Part shown: positions 26,481 through 38,027 of the stretch, piece by piece
Position numbering within the stretch: the first letter of the stretch is position 1
How the letters are laid out: each line of letters opens with the position of its first letter
From: Sebastes aleutianus
Lineage: Eukaryota > Chordata > Actinopteri > Perciformes > Sebastidae
Direction: 5' to 3'
NCBI GenBank assembly: GCA_916700875.1
Contig: CAKAKS010000038.1
Span: forward strand, 17,510,326 to 17,574,325
DNA length: 64,000 bases
Notes under the pieces: generated by a model
What the model saw: the letters and a program-made list of their open reading frames with translations, nothing else
Databases searched by the model: none
What the model was told of the DNA's origin: nothing
Program-made: the position numbers and the translations under genes

Positions 26481-28214
26481 AAGAGGGCGGGTTGTTTACT
26501 GATACTTTGTTGCAGGTTTTAACGGATTATACTGTTTAATATCATTTTCTTTAGGTTTTGGTTCAAGGTTTTTGTATGGATCTGGATGTGACGCCAGTCA
26601 GAGTCAGTGATATTCTTACTGGAAACACTGTTACTTTGGAAAAAGTTATTGTAGCAGTGTGATCAGTTGGTTAATATTACTCTCATACATCTGTTTTTGC
26701 AATAAGTACAGTAAGCTCACATCCTTGATTAGTTTAGTTTGCAGCAGCTTTCACAAAAGACAGATTGCTCTCATACAACATGCTTATTCAGGGAATGTTT
26801 CCTCTTGTGGGCAGCATGTGGTGGATCAGCTTTCCTAAATTTAGGCTAATATATATTAAAAACCCATTATCAAGCCGTAAATTCAGCTGTGCCAATGTGT
26901 CACGCTGCAGAGTCTGCAGAAGAGCTGCTGAACGGGAGCCTGATCTATCTGGGAAGCTGGTAATTGAAGCGTACAGGAGAGGAAGAAGCTCCTGCTCAGA
27001 TTGAAATCTTTATTATTTATTTATTTTATTTCAGCGCTTTTCAACTGTGCTGGAAGAAAAAAAAAATATCATCTGGCTCAGGGAAAAATAGGCATCTGTA
27101 TTTGTTCGTTCTGCTCAAATCACTTTTAATCTGTCCCAACCTTGATGGGAAAGGATGCTGGCACATTTGCAGGAGGGTGAAACCAGATTTATTCACAGGT
27201 ATGAGTCATCTGCTGCGGTGGGATGTACATTGTCAAACAACAAAAGCACAGTAGGTTGTTACAGTAAGGACCTGTGGGTAGGATTTGGTCAATATTTTGT
27301 TAAAACAACATTTTTTAACTCTTATGCAATAAATCAGAACCCTCTATTGCCAAAAGTCTGTCATAGAAACTGTAGAAATTAGTAATCACCTCCAAAAATC
27401 AATTACTGCACCACTACGGGAGCCAAGGCAGGCTGAAATTACATCAGGACTTTAGAAGCGGGAAGGTAATGACTATTAGTAATCCTCTACTACATGCATG
27501 TGAACAGGCAACACACACATTAAATGAATCTCTTTCTGTTGGCATTTCTCAGGGAATCAATTGATAATCTGCGAAGGCTTCGGAAGCAGAAGTATGGAGT
27601 CGTCTGACTTGTTTAATTATCAGCTATGTATGTTTGGCAGCCAGATGGAAAGTGAAGAACAGCCCACATTCGCCAGAAGCATCAATCTTAGGTGTGTTTA
27701 AGAGGAAGGGGCGGGGTGCCTGAGATGTTCCATATTTACCCGACAGAGGGTGATGGATGTTGGGGAAACTCTGATGCCGTCTCGGGGCATGGTATGTTTG
27801 GTCTACAGTTTAAAAAGACCAAACTCTGACAGACAAAAAAATTAATCTTAAAGTAAAAGTTCACTTAAATTCACATGCAGTTTGTTACTCCTTGGCCAGA
27901 GTTCAATTTCCATCAGCAGGTTCGGTCTTCCAACACACTTTCTGTACACTGCTGATGTGATTCAATGCAGCAGTGTAAGTATTGCAAGATAAAGCTAATG
28001 GATAATTGACAGAAAAAAATATATTTCTGCTAGACAAAACTACTGCAGCTTTTTCTCCAGAATATGCTATAGTTACTTACATTTGTTTTTTTCTTATGAA
28101 AATTAAAAAAAATAAATAAATAATAAAAGAAATCGGTGAAGTAAAAAAAAATCAGTCTTTGGTTTAACTGGTTGAAGAAACATTGATTTAGATCATAGAA
28201 CGAAAAGAGTATTG
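26481..28214. other. Gene-free stretch
   Basis: No exon or named repeat. Small ORFs at 26765-27382 have no domain. Confidence 0.4.
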
Positions 28215-29531
28215 AGGGGAGAGCGGGGTCGGTTTGGACGGCGGGATTGTGCCTTTTTAGCAAGTTATAAAGCAACTATCCCTATACCATTCTCCATGCT
28301 CATACTCATCCACATCCTCTCCACTTTCAACCTCAAAGTGGAGACCTGACTCACATTTTATTCACAGTTTTGAAATATAGCCTACAGCATGTAAGGAAAT
28401 GTTCACCTCTTTTGTTATTTGTCTTCTATCATACTGTTTTTAGTTATGCCACATGCAAAGCTTATTTTATGGTCTATCAGATGATGCTAGTCTTAGCTGT
28501 CTGAATTTTTGTTGGTAGTTAGCACAGGAGTCCAAAGTGTGTCTGCTCTCCCTGGAACGGTTGGGACAATATTGTTTATAATTCCTACCTTGTTACAAAT
28601 CAACAAAAAGCAGACAATAACAAGAGAAAGGCTTTTCCCTAATTCATTAACACCACCTGAGTGAATGTTTACTCAGGTGGCAGCCAGTCAGAAAGTCAAA
28701 TTCCATATCTCAGTAACTTATAAAAATTAAATATTTCTTACAAAAGAAATGTGTTAACAAGTGACATTAAATAAGGTGTTCAAATTTGCTCATAATTTTT
28801 TTTCAATTTAAATGATATTTTTTAGCCCAGAACAAGGTGTCCCAACCGACCCTACCCACTGTCCTAACCGGAGACAAAATTTGGGGCAAATGCACTCATT
28901 GTACATTTAACAAAATTGTGCCTTTCACTAGATGTGTAAGAAAATATCGGAAAAAAAAATCCAATATCGTGATATTATGTTTTGTGATACTGTATTGATT
29001 CTCAAAAACACTATTGATTTTTAATTATTAGTTTACAATTTAGTCAATACTTTATTTCATATGCAAAGAGATGTGCCCTCTCAGTGTATGTACCCTCTGA
29101 AAGTGGTGCTATGATGTTGGATTTTACAGGGACTGTGATAAATGCAAATGCAAATCCCACTGTTCTCATTGTATAAAAAAAGTAAACTTTTTTTTACTCA
29201 GATTTTATGCATATGGTGGTGTGTTCTTTATACTATGACAGTTTTCCTAAAATTATATATAAAAAAACGCAATATAACGCCTTACTTACAGTGTCGTAAT
29301 ATATCGCAATATATTGAATCGTAACCCCTGTATCGTGATAGGTATCGTATCGCCAGATTCTTGTCAATACACAGCTCTATACCTTTCACGTTTGGGTTGG
29401 GCTCTAAAAAGTTGATAAATTGTTAGCAGACACCTGCATCTGTACTGGGATCAAATTCAAGTAGTCTCTGAGTGATAGAAGGTTATTTGGTGTCAATACA
29501 AAAGTGTCCCAACCGACCCCGCTCTCCCCTA
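28215..29531. mobile_element. DNA transposon remnant with nested hAT element
   Basis: Ends AGGGGAGAGCGGGGTCGG and CCGACCCCGCTCTCCCCT are perfect inverted repeats of 18 bp. The string CCCAACCGACCC recurs at 28842 and 29508. No clear target duplication. A younger hAT element (28929-29381) sits inside. Confidence 0.75.
28929..29381. mobile_element. hAT-like element, nested
   Basis: CCTTTCAC flanks both sides (28921-28928 and 29382-29389), an exact 8-bp target duplication. It starts TAGATGTGTAAG and ends ACACAGCTCTATA. The interior (TATCGTGATATTATG, ATCGTATCGCCAGAT) matches the copy at 42935-43308. Confidence 0.8.
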
Positions 29532-30295
29532 CACCTAATGAGGTTTGTTTCCATTCAGCACCAACATTTAAAAACCTTAGTGCTCATACTGTGTTATATT
29601 AAGTCAGGAGTTTTCATGAGCAATGACAAAGTTATCCATCAATCTGTAGAAAGAGCTGTTTTGTTTGCTGATAATATCACAAACAGCTATAATGGATTTC
29701 CTGTTTCTGCCGTTGGGGACACTGGCACATTGGAAAAGATTGATTTGTCTAAAGCAAAAACTATATCAGATTAGGATGTTGTTTCCTAGTGAGGAACTGT
29801 CTTTAAAATAATCAATTATTGCTTGACCCTCTTCCAGTGTCAGTTTTCTTAGATGAGAAACACCAGATGGGCTGATTCTGGGCCAAAACCACAGAGAGAG
29901 TAAACTTGTAAACCATGCAGCTGGATCTCCATCCAGTGGTTTTTATACTCCCCTGCTGCCAAAACTGTGAGAGCACTCTGAAGTCAGGCAGTGCTCACTT
30001 CAGCAAACTAAATCCACCCACAGAAACAGATTGTGGTGGAATAAATGCTGCTGAGTCAACACCTGAGCTGCGTGGCGTGGGTTGCTCCAGTATTCTGAAA
30101 CATATAGTGACTACAGGTGGCTGCCAAAGCTGTTGTATCTGCAGTTTACTAATTTAATTAAAGCAGGCATAAAAATAGCTAATTTACAGCCATGTTTGAC
30201 ATTAAACACATTTTTTTTTTTTTTTTTTACAAATAAATAGAGGATATTTACAAGTATCTGAACCCAAAAATAGAAGTGTCAATGTTGCATTTTTT

Positions 30296-30695
30296 GCTTG
30301 TTGATAGATTTTATTTTATTTTATTTTATTTTATTTTATTTTATTTTATTTTTATCTTATTTTATTTTTATTTTATTTTATCTTATTTTATTTTATTTAT
30401 TTTTGTATGTATTTATCTATCTACCTATCTCATTTCTATTTCTCATTACGTTTGTGCAATACTGTTACTGAGTTACTGTCACTTGCTTTCACACACAATC
30501 TTCATTTTCACATGTATATAACACATGTAATATATTTCTTTTGAGTTATTTCATCACTTTTTTTTATCTTACACCTAAGTATTATTTTATCTTATCTTAT
30601 ATATTGCTTTTAGTGCTGAGCTAACCTGTTCTCTCATCCTATACATTTCATTGTACCGTAGACCCTGTGTAAACTAAAACTTGAAACTTGAAAAC
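30296..30695 (+). mobile_element. LINE 3' tail with (TTTTA)n tract
   Basis: A TTTTA pentanucleotide tract (30308-30400) is followed by sequence ending ACATTTCATTGTACCG and AAACTTGAAACTTGAAAA, the usual 3' end of a fish non-LTR element. No coding part remains. Confidence 0.5.
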
Positions 30696-31362
30696 AAAGA
30701 TATGTGATTCTGCCACCAGGGGGCGTCACCTACACCAACAGCATAAGTTGAGGCATCTTAAAGCAGTATACTTCATTTAGTATCATGTTAAATGTTAAAT
30801 TAGCCTACTTTATCTCCAGCAAGTATTTAGTACTTACCATAATACAGACATTATATTGTACCTACTTTAAAATTAGTGTTGTACTCTAATAACAACTTTT
30901 AAAATCAAAAATACAAAACAATATCTGACAAATGGTCAAGGCATCCTACATGGAATTTATCTAATTTTAAATGAGAAGCTTCAGTGTAAACGTCCATTAA
31001 TCACCATAGAGAATGAGAGACAAAATCACCCTGCCTAATGCACTGTAGCTAATGAAATAACCAGAGCTGGATCAATTCATCTCAAGCCCTCTGGACTATA
31101 CCGGTCGGTATTATATCGCCACCCATTAATGGTCCAAGACAGAGCTTTGTTATAATTAAAAGTTAACCAGCTGTGTCCATCTGTAGCATCTCACACATTT
31201 GTCATGTCTTTTGGTGATTAAAATAAACCGTAAGAGTGTGTTGCTGCAGGCTGTCATTGAACTCAAAACAGAAGATTTGTAGCCATAATGGTGAGTTTTG
31301 GTATCATCTGCAACAGAAAAATTGCTTATATCTTGTAAAAAATATGCTGCACTGCATCATGC

Positions 31363-32089
31363 TTAAAGCTGTAGTCGGTAGAATGAAGCAAATTTTTAAA
31401 AAAACGTTATTTTTATAAATTGGTCACTATATCCTGACAGTAGTGCATGAGACAGGTAATCTGAAAAAAATCATGTTCCTCCAGTGTCCTCCGGTGCTCC
31501 TAATGGCATCTGCAAGATTTCACAGACTGGAGGAAAACAACCAATCAGAGCCGAGCTCAAACGGTCAAACTAGGCAGCGCTGATCAAATATGAATCAATG
31601 TTCTAAATAAAATCATAAATAAATAAATCATAAAATGATTTCAAAAACATCTTGAGGTGTACTGTTTACCTTTAAAATGAGAACGTTTATGACCTGGCAG
31701 CCATGTTGAGATCAGTTGAGGAAATACCAAGCTCCGCCCACCAGCCGGAGCACACATTCTCAATTTACACCTAAACAGTACACTACCAGATGATTCTGAG
31801 AACATCTGAGGAGAGAAATAGGCATTACAGTAACAGAATATTGATTCATTTTTGATCAGCGCTGCCTAGTTTGACCGTTTGATCGGAGTTTGTGAATGAT
31901 TGATAGCTGCCTCTGTTGAATGAACAGCCAATAGGACTATATAGGATTTTTTAAAGCCTGAAAACAGAGCCATGAGGAGGAGCAGAAGTCTAGTTTTCTC
32001 TCAGAACACTTGAAGTACAATATGCTGAAAGGTTATTATGGAATTTTTGCCCAATGATGTTAAAAATGTTCTGCCTACTGCAGGTTTAA
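31363..32089. mobile_element. Foldback element flanked by TTAA, copy 1
   Basis: TTAAAGCTGTAGTCGGTAGAA at the left is inverted as TTCTGCCTACTGCAGGTTTAA at the right. Long internal arms also match inversely (CGGTCAAACTAGGCAGCGCT at 31563 against its complement near 31858). A partial copy in the opposite orientation is at 51440-51864. Confidence 0.75.
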
Positions 32090-33460
32090 TACCTGTACCG
32101 AACAAGATTCAACACGCCTGTTTTGTTCTTCCGCTTTCTACACATTTTAAATGTACTATTACTTGTATTTGTATTGTTTGAAAACTTCAGGTACGGAAGA
32201 AAAGTTTACCTCGAGGAGCAGTAAGTTGATTCAATTCCTCAAAACCACCAGTAGCGATGATTTCAACATAATGTGGCTTTTGAGAAGCTGAGGAGATTGT
32301 TAGGGTGACATCCTCTCTCACATCACTATTGTGTCGATGATTTAGCTTTGGTTGTTAACAGCAAAGGGCCTAGCCTAACCTTAATTGCTATTTATAGCTG
32401 AGCCAGATGGGTGAGCCGTTTCCTTTGATATCTTCCATAAATATTTATTGTCTGAAAAATCACACTGTGCTTCAATTATTCTATTATAGGAGATGGAACA
32501 GAGCAGAGATTTAGGACAGTCAGGATACTCTCGTAAAACACAGAATACTTAGAATTAACAGCATCATTCCCTTAATGGCGTTAACAGTGCAATTTGATTT
32601 CTCCTGTGGTACATAAAGTATTTTATCTGGTGTTATTGATTAAAGAAAAAGTAAAATATTATTTAATAATTGAGCTTGGGAGAATATGTGTGTATTTGTG
32701 CATGGATGCATTCTCGTTTGTACTCATAATTGCGTGCTTTTCAGTAATAATTACAATAATTACATTATAATTAGACGTTGCTGGAAGCTCATGATTCACA
32801 TTGTGTAAAGCTGCAGTTTCCTCTCCTCTAAACACGCAGAGACGTCCTAATGAACCTGCCATGGTCGCGTGATTGCTTCCTTCCTGATTCAAGGCTATGC
32901 AGAAGAAGCGACCGAGATAGGCTCGAGTGCCTCGCAGAGTATTGCCAGATAGGGAGGGAAGACAGCCGCATTAGTGAGGAATGGAAGCGGCCCGGAGATA
33001 AAGTGAAAGTGACTGTGAGAAAGTGAAGGAACCAGTCAAGCCTGTTTTTTTGGGTTGCAGTGTTGTTGTGCTTTGGTAAAAACTAATAAAGACACCCTTG
33101 AAGGTTGTATCCAATTGAAGAAGTTGCAAGCAACACAAAATAAAGTACATAGAAGTACAAAAAAATTTACAATACTTCATAGAATTTTTTATTTTTATAA
33201 AAAAAATGTGCTTATATAACAGTTAGGCAAACAAAAATGTGCACCATCATAATGTATTACTTGTACAACACATATTACATACATACAGTATCAAAATACA
33301 CAATCAGGAACATTAGTGCAGTAACAAACTTCATCAAAATCACATTTGATATAGCTCATAAAGCATTACATACATACTGTACATACATATACCACTATAA
33401 CTCTTCTTGTAACAACAAAGAAGAGCTGGTCGTCATTTTGGCATAACAAAAAAAAGTCAG
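32090..33460. other. Region downstream of tfpi2; diverged copy of a local repeat
   Basis: No exon. About 33010-33215 resembles the segment duplicated in tfpi2 intron 2 (AACTAATAAAGACACCC and GAAGAAGTTGCAAGCAACAC), so that segment exists in at least three copies. Confidence 0.5.
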
Positions 33461-33466
33461 TTTATT
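33461..33466 (-). terminator. tfpi2: Candidate tfpi2 polyadenylation signal
   Basis: AATAAA lies on the minus strand 57 nt after the tfpi2 stop codon. It would give a short 3' UTR. Other AT-rich candidates lie further down (near 33188), so the site in use is uncertain. Confidence 0.4.
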
Positions 33467-33522
33467 AAATGTTAGTTTCCTTTAAGGGCTTGTCCAAGTG
33501 AGAGTCACTGAGTGTCAGACGT

Positions 33523-33605
33523 CTACGCCTGCAAGTAAGTGATCCGTTTATTTCTGTTCCGTCTCGCGCGACGAACTTTTCCTCGGCTTGTGTGTTGTTT
33601 CGCTC
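33523..33605 (-). CDS. tfpi2: tfpi2 coding exon 5 (basic C-terminal tail)
   Basis: The acceptor TTGTTCCAG is followed by 26 codons and TAG. The peptide is rich in Arg and Lys (core RGKVRRARRNRNKR), matching the heparin- and matrix-binding tail of TFPI2. This exon is too short to show as a long ORF. It was found by matching splice phase and the expected basic tail. Confidence 0.88.
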
Positions 33606-36600
33606 CTGGAACAAAAAATGTGTATAACAACGGATTAGTGTGATAACCTATAATTCTATATTCATAATAGAGCTAATATAACTTTCTAGGGACAGATTTT
33701 CCTTGGTTTCCTCTGATAATTATATCAGGTGAAATCTCCAAATTCAAACCTATGGAGTTATAGGAGTGCCATAAAAAAGAGAATAAGTCTGAAAAATAAA
33801 TAAATGTGGAAATACAAAGACAAATAAATAAATAATAAATAAATGTGGAAATACAAAGAAAAATAACAAAATGTAAAATAATAACTGCTAGCATTTTCAT
33901 CTATTTTCACATTTATTTTTTTCATTTATTTCTGTATATATATATATTTATATATTTTAATATATATATATATATATAAATATAATGTAATTTATTTATT
34001 TTGATCCCTTTAATTTTCTTTATTATTTTCCCTATTGCTTTTGCTATTCCATGAAGGGCCAAGCTGTCAATCAACATTCCTGCCCAGGAAGTCAATTACT
34101 CTATTTTAAATTTAATTTAAAAAAGTAATTTATATGCAATAAATGAATATTTTAAAAAATACAGAAATAAATATATACAGAAATAAATTAATAAATACAT
34201 TTTAACAAACTTGTGAAAATTATTCCAATTATTATTTTATACTTTATTATTTGTCATTTTATTACCACATTTTTTTATTTATTTATTCTTTAATGTATTC
34301 CTCTTTATATTTCCACATTTATTTCTTATTCTTTTACTGATTTATTGTTTTTTTATGGCACTCCTATGACTCCATACTCTCCAAATTCAAAGCAACAAGT
34401 GGCTCTAACTGGCAATCCAAATACCCTCATTACTAAATTATGTCAAATTCTCCTCAAAAGATCATCTTCAGTTACAGGCTTCATCGTTGACACTGAGACA
34501 GTGAGACGTTCACCAAATGCATCCCTCACTCACACACCTTTAGCACACACGTCCATGCAGCTCTGCCTCGACACAAAGTTGTTGCTGCTCCCTCCGCAGC
34601 CCGAGTAGACGAACTCCTCGCACATCTTGGTGGCTGTGTTGTAGTAATACCGAGGGATGGAGGCCGAACAGCTCCCTTTGTCCAGAGGGTCCAGGCAGAG
34701 CACAGGGACAGCTGGAACATAAGACACAATAAGACCATCAGTCATCATCTGTGAAGAGCAGAACCGTCAGATTGCTTTTCTTCAAAAGTAAAATCATTGT
34801 TTCTGAAATGAAATGAAATCCATTGTACGTTCCCACAAAGGCATGATGAGACATTCTTTTCACACATGCTGAATGTATGCAGTTACACCTGAAATGCTTG
34901 TGCTGATGCCAGCGAGCGTCACTTCAGGATTACTCAGTGGCAACACGTCAGAGTAAATAATGATGTTCATACTAACTTTTTCGTGGACTGCAGTACTCCT
35001 TGCAGGAGGCGAGGTTTTGGAAGCGATTGTAGTTGCCCTCACAGCCGCCGTAATAGAAGGACTCACACTGCATGGTGGTCATGTTGAAGAAGTAGCGGTG
35101 GAAGAGGGCCCTGCAGGGTCCTTCCTCTTTAGGAAACCTGCAGATCTGGGGAACCTCTGGAAGAGGGGGATAACAAAGTTTGAGGTTGGGGTTAGATCAA
35201 ATGGCATCCTGGAGTGTTTGTGCACCTTTTGCACGAAGATAACTAACTTTAACAAGAATCAAATAAACATTTAGGATTTTCTTAACAGTCAAGGTACATT
35301 ATCAAATGCTCAGCTCTGTACTCGCTGATCTTTATTCCATCGTCTTTATGACTTGATCTTACTTGACAAGCATAATTTGTGATGTGCTATTATTGTGTGT
35401 ACCTGTGTATTGTGTGTTTTGTATGTTCTTTCTTGTTTGACTGTGGTATGTTTCTTTGTTTTGACCTGCACAAGGGACTACAGATGTGAATTATCTTAAA
35501 GCTATAATCTGGTTACGGTGCATCAAATGGTGACATTTATGTTTTAAACTGTACATGGTCCCGTTTAAATAAATAAAATAATAATAAATAAAATATAGAA
35601 AGTGAAGAACCGGTTCTTGTGCTTTTGGTAAAACTAATAAAGACACCCATATGCAAACACTGCTGTGGTTGAAGAAGTTGTAAGCAACACATTTTTGAGT
35701 TAGTTACTTACTCAAATAACACAAAAAAAAATTGCACAAAATTAAAAATCTGTACTTTTTTCTAAAAATAAAAAATGTGAAGAGTAAACCACACCCAGCT
35801 ACTGGAGGTGGGGGATGACAAAGTTTGAGGTTGGGGTTAGATCAAATGGCATCCCGGAGTGTTTGTGCACCTTTTGCACAAAGATAACTAACTTTAACAA
35901 GAATCAAATTTACATTTATGATTTACTTAACAGTCAAGCTACATTAACAAATATAGAAAGTGAAGAACCAGCCTGGCCAGATTTTTTATTTGGGATCTTG
36001 TGCTTTTGGTAAAACTAATAAAGACACCCATATGCAAACACTGCTGTAGTTGAAGAAGTTGTAAGCAACACATTTTAAGTTAGTTACTTACTCAAATAAT
36101 ACACAAAAAATTGCACAAAATTAAAAAATCTGTACTTTTTTTGCAAAATAAAAATGTGAAGAGTAAACCACACCCAGCTCACATTCCACAGCTAATATAG
36201 CAAGGTCACCCTCACCTCAAGTGTACATTATGTCCATCACATTGAGGACTTACTTGGGATTCTGAAACATGTTTTCTGGCACTGCTGGTAACTCTTGAAG
36301 TTGTTGGCATTGCCTTGGCATCCTCCGTAGTAGAAACGCTCACACTTTTGGGTGATAGTGTTGTAGAAGTAGCGCTCGAGTTCTGCTCTGCAAGGTCCCT
36401 CGTCCACTTGAAGGAGACACACGGCTGAAAGCAGCAAAGATATTGTTACTGAAACACCAAAAAAAACACCAGAGAGAAAAAAAAACGCAGCAATGAAGCT
36501 TTAAACTGCTGCGCGTAACAGCTGGAATGGCAACATGTCTTTTACGCACCAGATGTTGTGATGGCTAACAACAAAATACAGAAGAAACGAGAAAAAAACA

Positions 36601-36682
36601 TGCTGTTACCTTTCGGTGTCAACGCCAAAACGTTGTAAAACGAGGAGAGAAGTGTAACCAGCGCTAATAAGAAAAACTCCAT
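33523..36682 (-). CDS. tfpi2: Tissue factor pathway inhibitor 2, five coding exons, complete
   Basis: Joining 36682-36610, 36424-36254, 35156-34977, 34711-34538 and 33605-33523 (minus strand) gives an open frame of 226 codons plus TAG. All introns are GT-AG and phase 1. The protein has a hydrophobic signal peptide (about residues 1-20), three Kunitz domains and a basic tail (residues 200-226). Kunitz cysteines are at 27/36/52/60/73/77, 87/96/112/120/133/137 and 147/156/172/180/193/197. The predicted P1 residue of domain 1 is Arg37. Domain 3 has Ser after its second Cys and the GCGG..NNFVSR pattern, which separates TFPI2 from TFPI1. One N-glycosylation sequon is at Asn106. The family inhibits plasmin, trypsin and factor VIIa/tissue factor and binds extracellular matrix. 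Human TFPI2 is 235 residues with the same layout. The head-to-head position beside gngt1 supports orthology. The coding sequence shows no break. Confidence 0.95.
33735..34385. mobile_element. AT-rich foldback element in tfpi2 intron 4
   Basis: ATAGGAGTGCCATAAAAAA (left) and its inverse TTTTTTATGGCACTCCTAT (right) bound an AT-rich interior with AAATAAATGTGGAAATACAA strings that are also inverted. No coding capacity. Confidence 0.6.
34538..34711 (-). CDS. tfpi2: tfpi2 coding exon 4 (Kunitz domain 3)
   Basis: This 174-nt exon encodes residues 142-199. The domain has six Cys but Ser157 instead of a basic residue at P1, as in TFPI2 domain 3 of other vertebrates. A TGA follows closely if the frame is read through, but a donor AAAG|GTGTGTGAG and a clean downstream exon make splicing the better reading. 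Confidence 0.92.
34977..35156 (-). CDS. tfpi2: tfpi2 coding exon 3 (Kunitz domain 2)
   Basis: This 180-nt exon is phase 1 at both ends and encodes residues 82-141, with motifs GPCR, YYGGC and GNYNRF and a sequon at Asn106. The donor is the weaker GTTAGT. The acceptor CTTCCAG lies at the edge of a sequence that is duplicated in the adjoining intron. Confidence 0.94.
35157..36181. repeat. Tandem duplication in tfpi2 intron 2, split by a LINE tail
   Basis: Segment B (35157-35290 and about 35799-35946, GTTTGAGGTTGGGGTTAG) and segment A (about 35592-35797 and 35947-36181, AAACTAATAAAGACACCC) occur in the order B-LINE-A-B-A. Copies are roughly 90 percent alike by eye. The unit is about 383 bp. The left copy abuts the exon 3 acceptor. 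Confidence 0.8.
35291..35591 (+). mobile_element. LINE 3' tail in tfpi2 intron 2
   Basis: It ends GCACAAGGGACTACAGATG ... AAACTGTACATGGTCCCGTTTAAATAAATAAAATAATAATAAA, a typical fish non-LTR 3' end with a simple AT tail. It interrupts the first copy of the tandem duplication. Confidence 0.6.
36254..36424 (-). CDS. tfpi2: tfpi2 coding exon 2 (Kunitz domain 1)
   Basis: This 171-nt exon is phase 1 at both ends and encodes residues 25-81. It carries one whole Kunitz domain with six Cys, the motif GPCR (P1 Arg37), YYGGC and GNANNF. The acceptor is TTTCAG and the donor is A|GTAAGT. Confidence 0.95.
36610..36682 (-). CDS. tfpi2: tfpi2 coding exon 1 (signal peptide)
   Basis: The exon encodes residues 1-24 plus one base. 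It starts MEFFLLALVTLL, a typical hydrophobic signal-peptide core, with cleavage expected near Ala20. The donor is AAAG|GTAAC. The ATG is chosen because it lies 73 bp below a TATA box and begins the signal peptide. Confidence 0.92.
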
Positions 36683-36754
36683 TGTTCAACTTTGTTGTGT
36701 TCCAAACTGCTCCAACTCTTTTCCGCTTTGTTGAACCATCCACAGCCACATCCT

Positions 36755-36762
36755 CTTTTATA
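36755..36762 (-). promoter_or_regulatory. tfpi2: TATA box of tfpi2
   Basis: The minus strand reads CTATAAAAGAGG here, 73 bp before the ATG. Transcription would then start near 36730, giving a 5' UTR of about 45-50 nt. This is inferred from spacing. Confidence 0.7.
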
Positions 36763-36792
36763 GTTGAGTGAAGTGTCTCCCATGGGGAAGTT

Positions 36793-36816
36793 TAGGGGCG
36801 GGGATGCAATGACTCA
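36793..36816. promoter_or_regulatory. GC box and AP-1-like site upstream of tfpi2
   Basis: GGGGCGGGG (Sp/KLF type) lies next to TGACTCA (AP-1 consensus, 36810-36816). They sit 30-55 bp upstream of the TATA box. Sp1 and AP-1 control of mammalian TFPI2 is reported; function here is inferred from motif and position only. Confidence 0.45.
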
Positions 36817-36990
36817 TTTTCATAAACTAGATCACAGTGGTGATGAATTCATCACTGACATCAGAGAAACTCGTTTTTATTGTTATATTGCGTATAGAGG
36901 AGTGTTTAATAATGACTAAGGGCAGATTAAACTGAACTGAAATTAATAAGGAAGGAAGTTGAATTCCCTCTGCCGTCAATAGTCACTGAG

Positions 36991-36994
36991 GATG

Positions 36995-37026
<32 letters not shown>

Positions 37027-37040
37027 GTTGATGATGATGT
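36991..37040. repeat. (GAT)n microsatellite
   Basis: GATGAT repeats with a few GGT or GTT variants. Confidence 0.9.
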
Positions 37041-37265
37041 ACAGATCGAGATCCAGCGGTTGGAAAAGTTCTCAGATACTTTACCTAAGTAAAAGTAGCA
37101 ATACCACAGAGTAAAAATACAGTGCTGTACTCTTACAAGTAAAAGTCTTGCATTCAAAAGCTTACTTAAGTAAAACTACATAAGTGTATATATATATATA
37201 CACACACTTATGTACTTTTACTTAAGTAAGCTTTTGAATATAATATAATATAATAATAATAATTT

Positions 37266-37269
<4 letters not shown>

Positions 37270-37304
<35 letters not shown>
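37270..37304. repeat. (TA)n microsatellite
   Basis: Pure TA tract of about 35 bp at the boundary of nested elements. Confidence 0.95.
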
Positions 37305-37308
<4 letters not shown>

Positions 37309-37316
37309 TTATTATA

Positions 37317-38027
37317 AGTTGTTTTATGATTGTCCATAGTTAATCACAATTAATCACAAATCGCACATTTTTATCTGTTCAAAATTTACCTTAAAGGGAG
37401 ATTTGTCAAGTATTTAATACGTAATCAACATGGGAGTGGGCAAATCTGTGTGCTTAATGCAAATGTTTTTTATATATTTATTATTGGAAATCAATTAGCA
37501 ACACAAAACAATGACAGATATTGTCCAGAAACCTTCACAGGTACTGCATTTAGCATAAAAAATATGCTCAAATCATAACATGGCAAACTCAAGATCAACA
37601 ACAGCTGTCAGTGTGTCAGTGTGTCAGTGTGCTGTCTTGACTATGACTTGCTCTAAACTGCATGTGATTATCATAAAGTGGGCATGTCTGTAAAGGGGAG
37701 ACTCGTGGGTACCCATAGAACCCATTTTCATTCACATATCTTGAGGTCGGAGGTCAAAGGACCCCTTTGAAAATGGCCATGCCAGTTTTTCCTCGCCAAA
37801 ATTTAGCCAATATTTAAACTCCTTTTCGACAAGCTAGTATGACATGGTTGGTCCCGATGGATCCTTTCGGTTTTCTACTTTCATATGATGCCAGTATCAT
37901 CCCTCTAGCTTTAAAATTTAACTTCAACCTCCAAAAGATTGATTTTGTTAATGTGTTAAAGAAATAAGTGTCGTTAAAAGTAATTTGCATTAATGCATTA
38001 TTATTGCGTTATCTTTGACAGCCCTAA
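37317..38027. mobile_element. hAT-like element nested in 37054-38274
   Basis: The right end TTGCGTTATCTTTGACAGCCCTA is typical. The left end is lost in a (TA)n tract (37270-37304). It carries the GGTCAAAGGACCCCTTTGAA module. The copy at 46841 has the left end TAGGGCTGTCAAAATG. Confidence 0.65.

Noticed and set aside
34960..35274. 104-codon plus-strand ORF
   Set aside because: It is the antisense shadow of tfpi2 exon 3.
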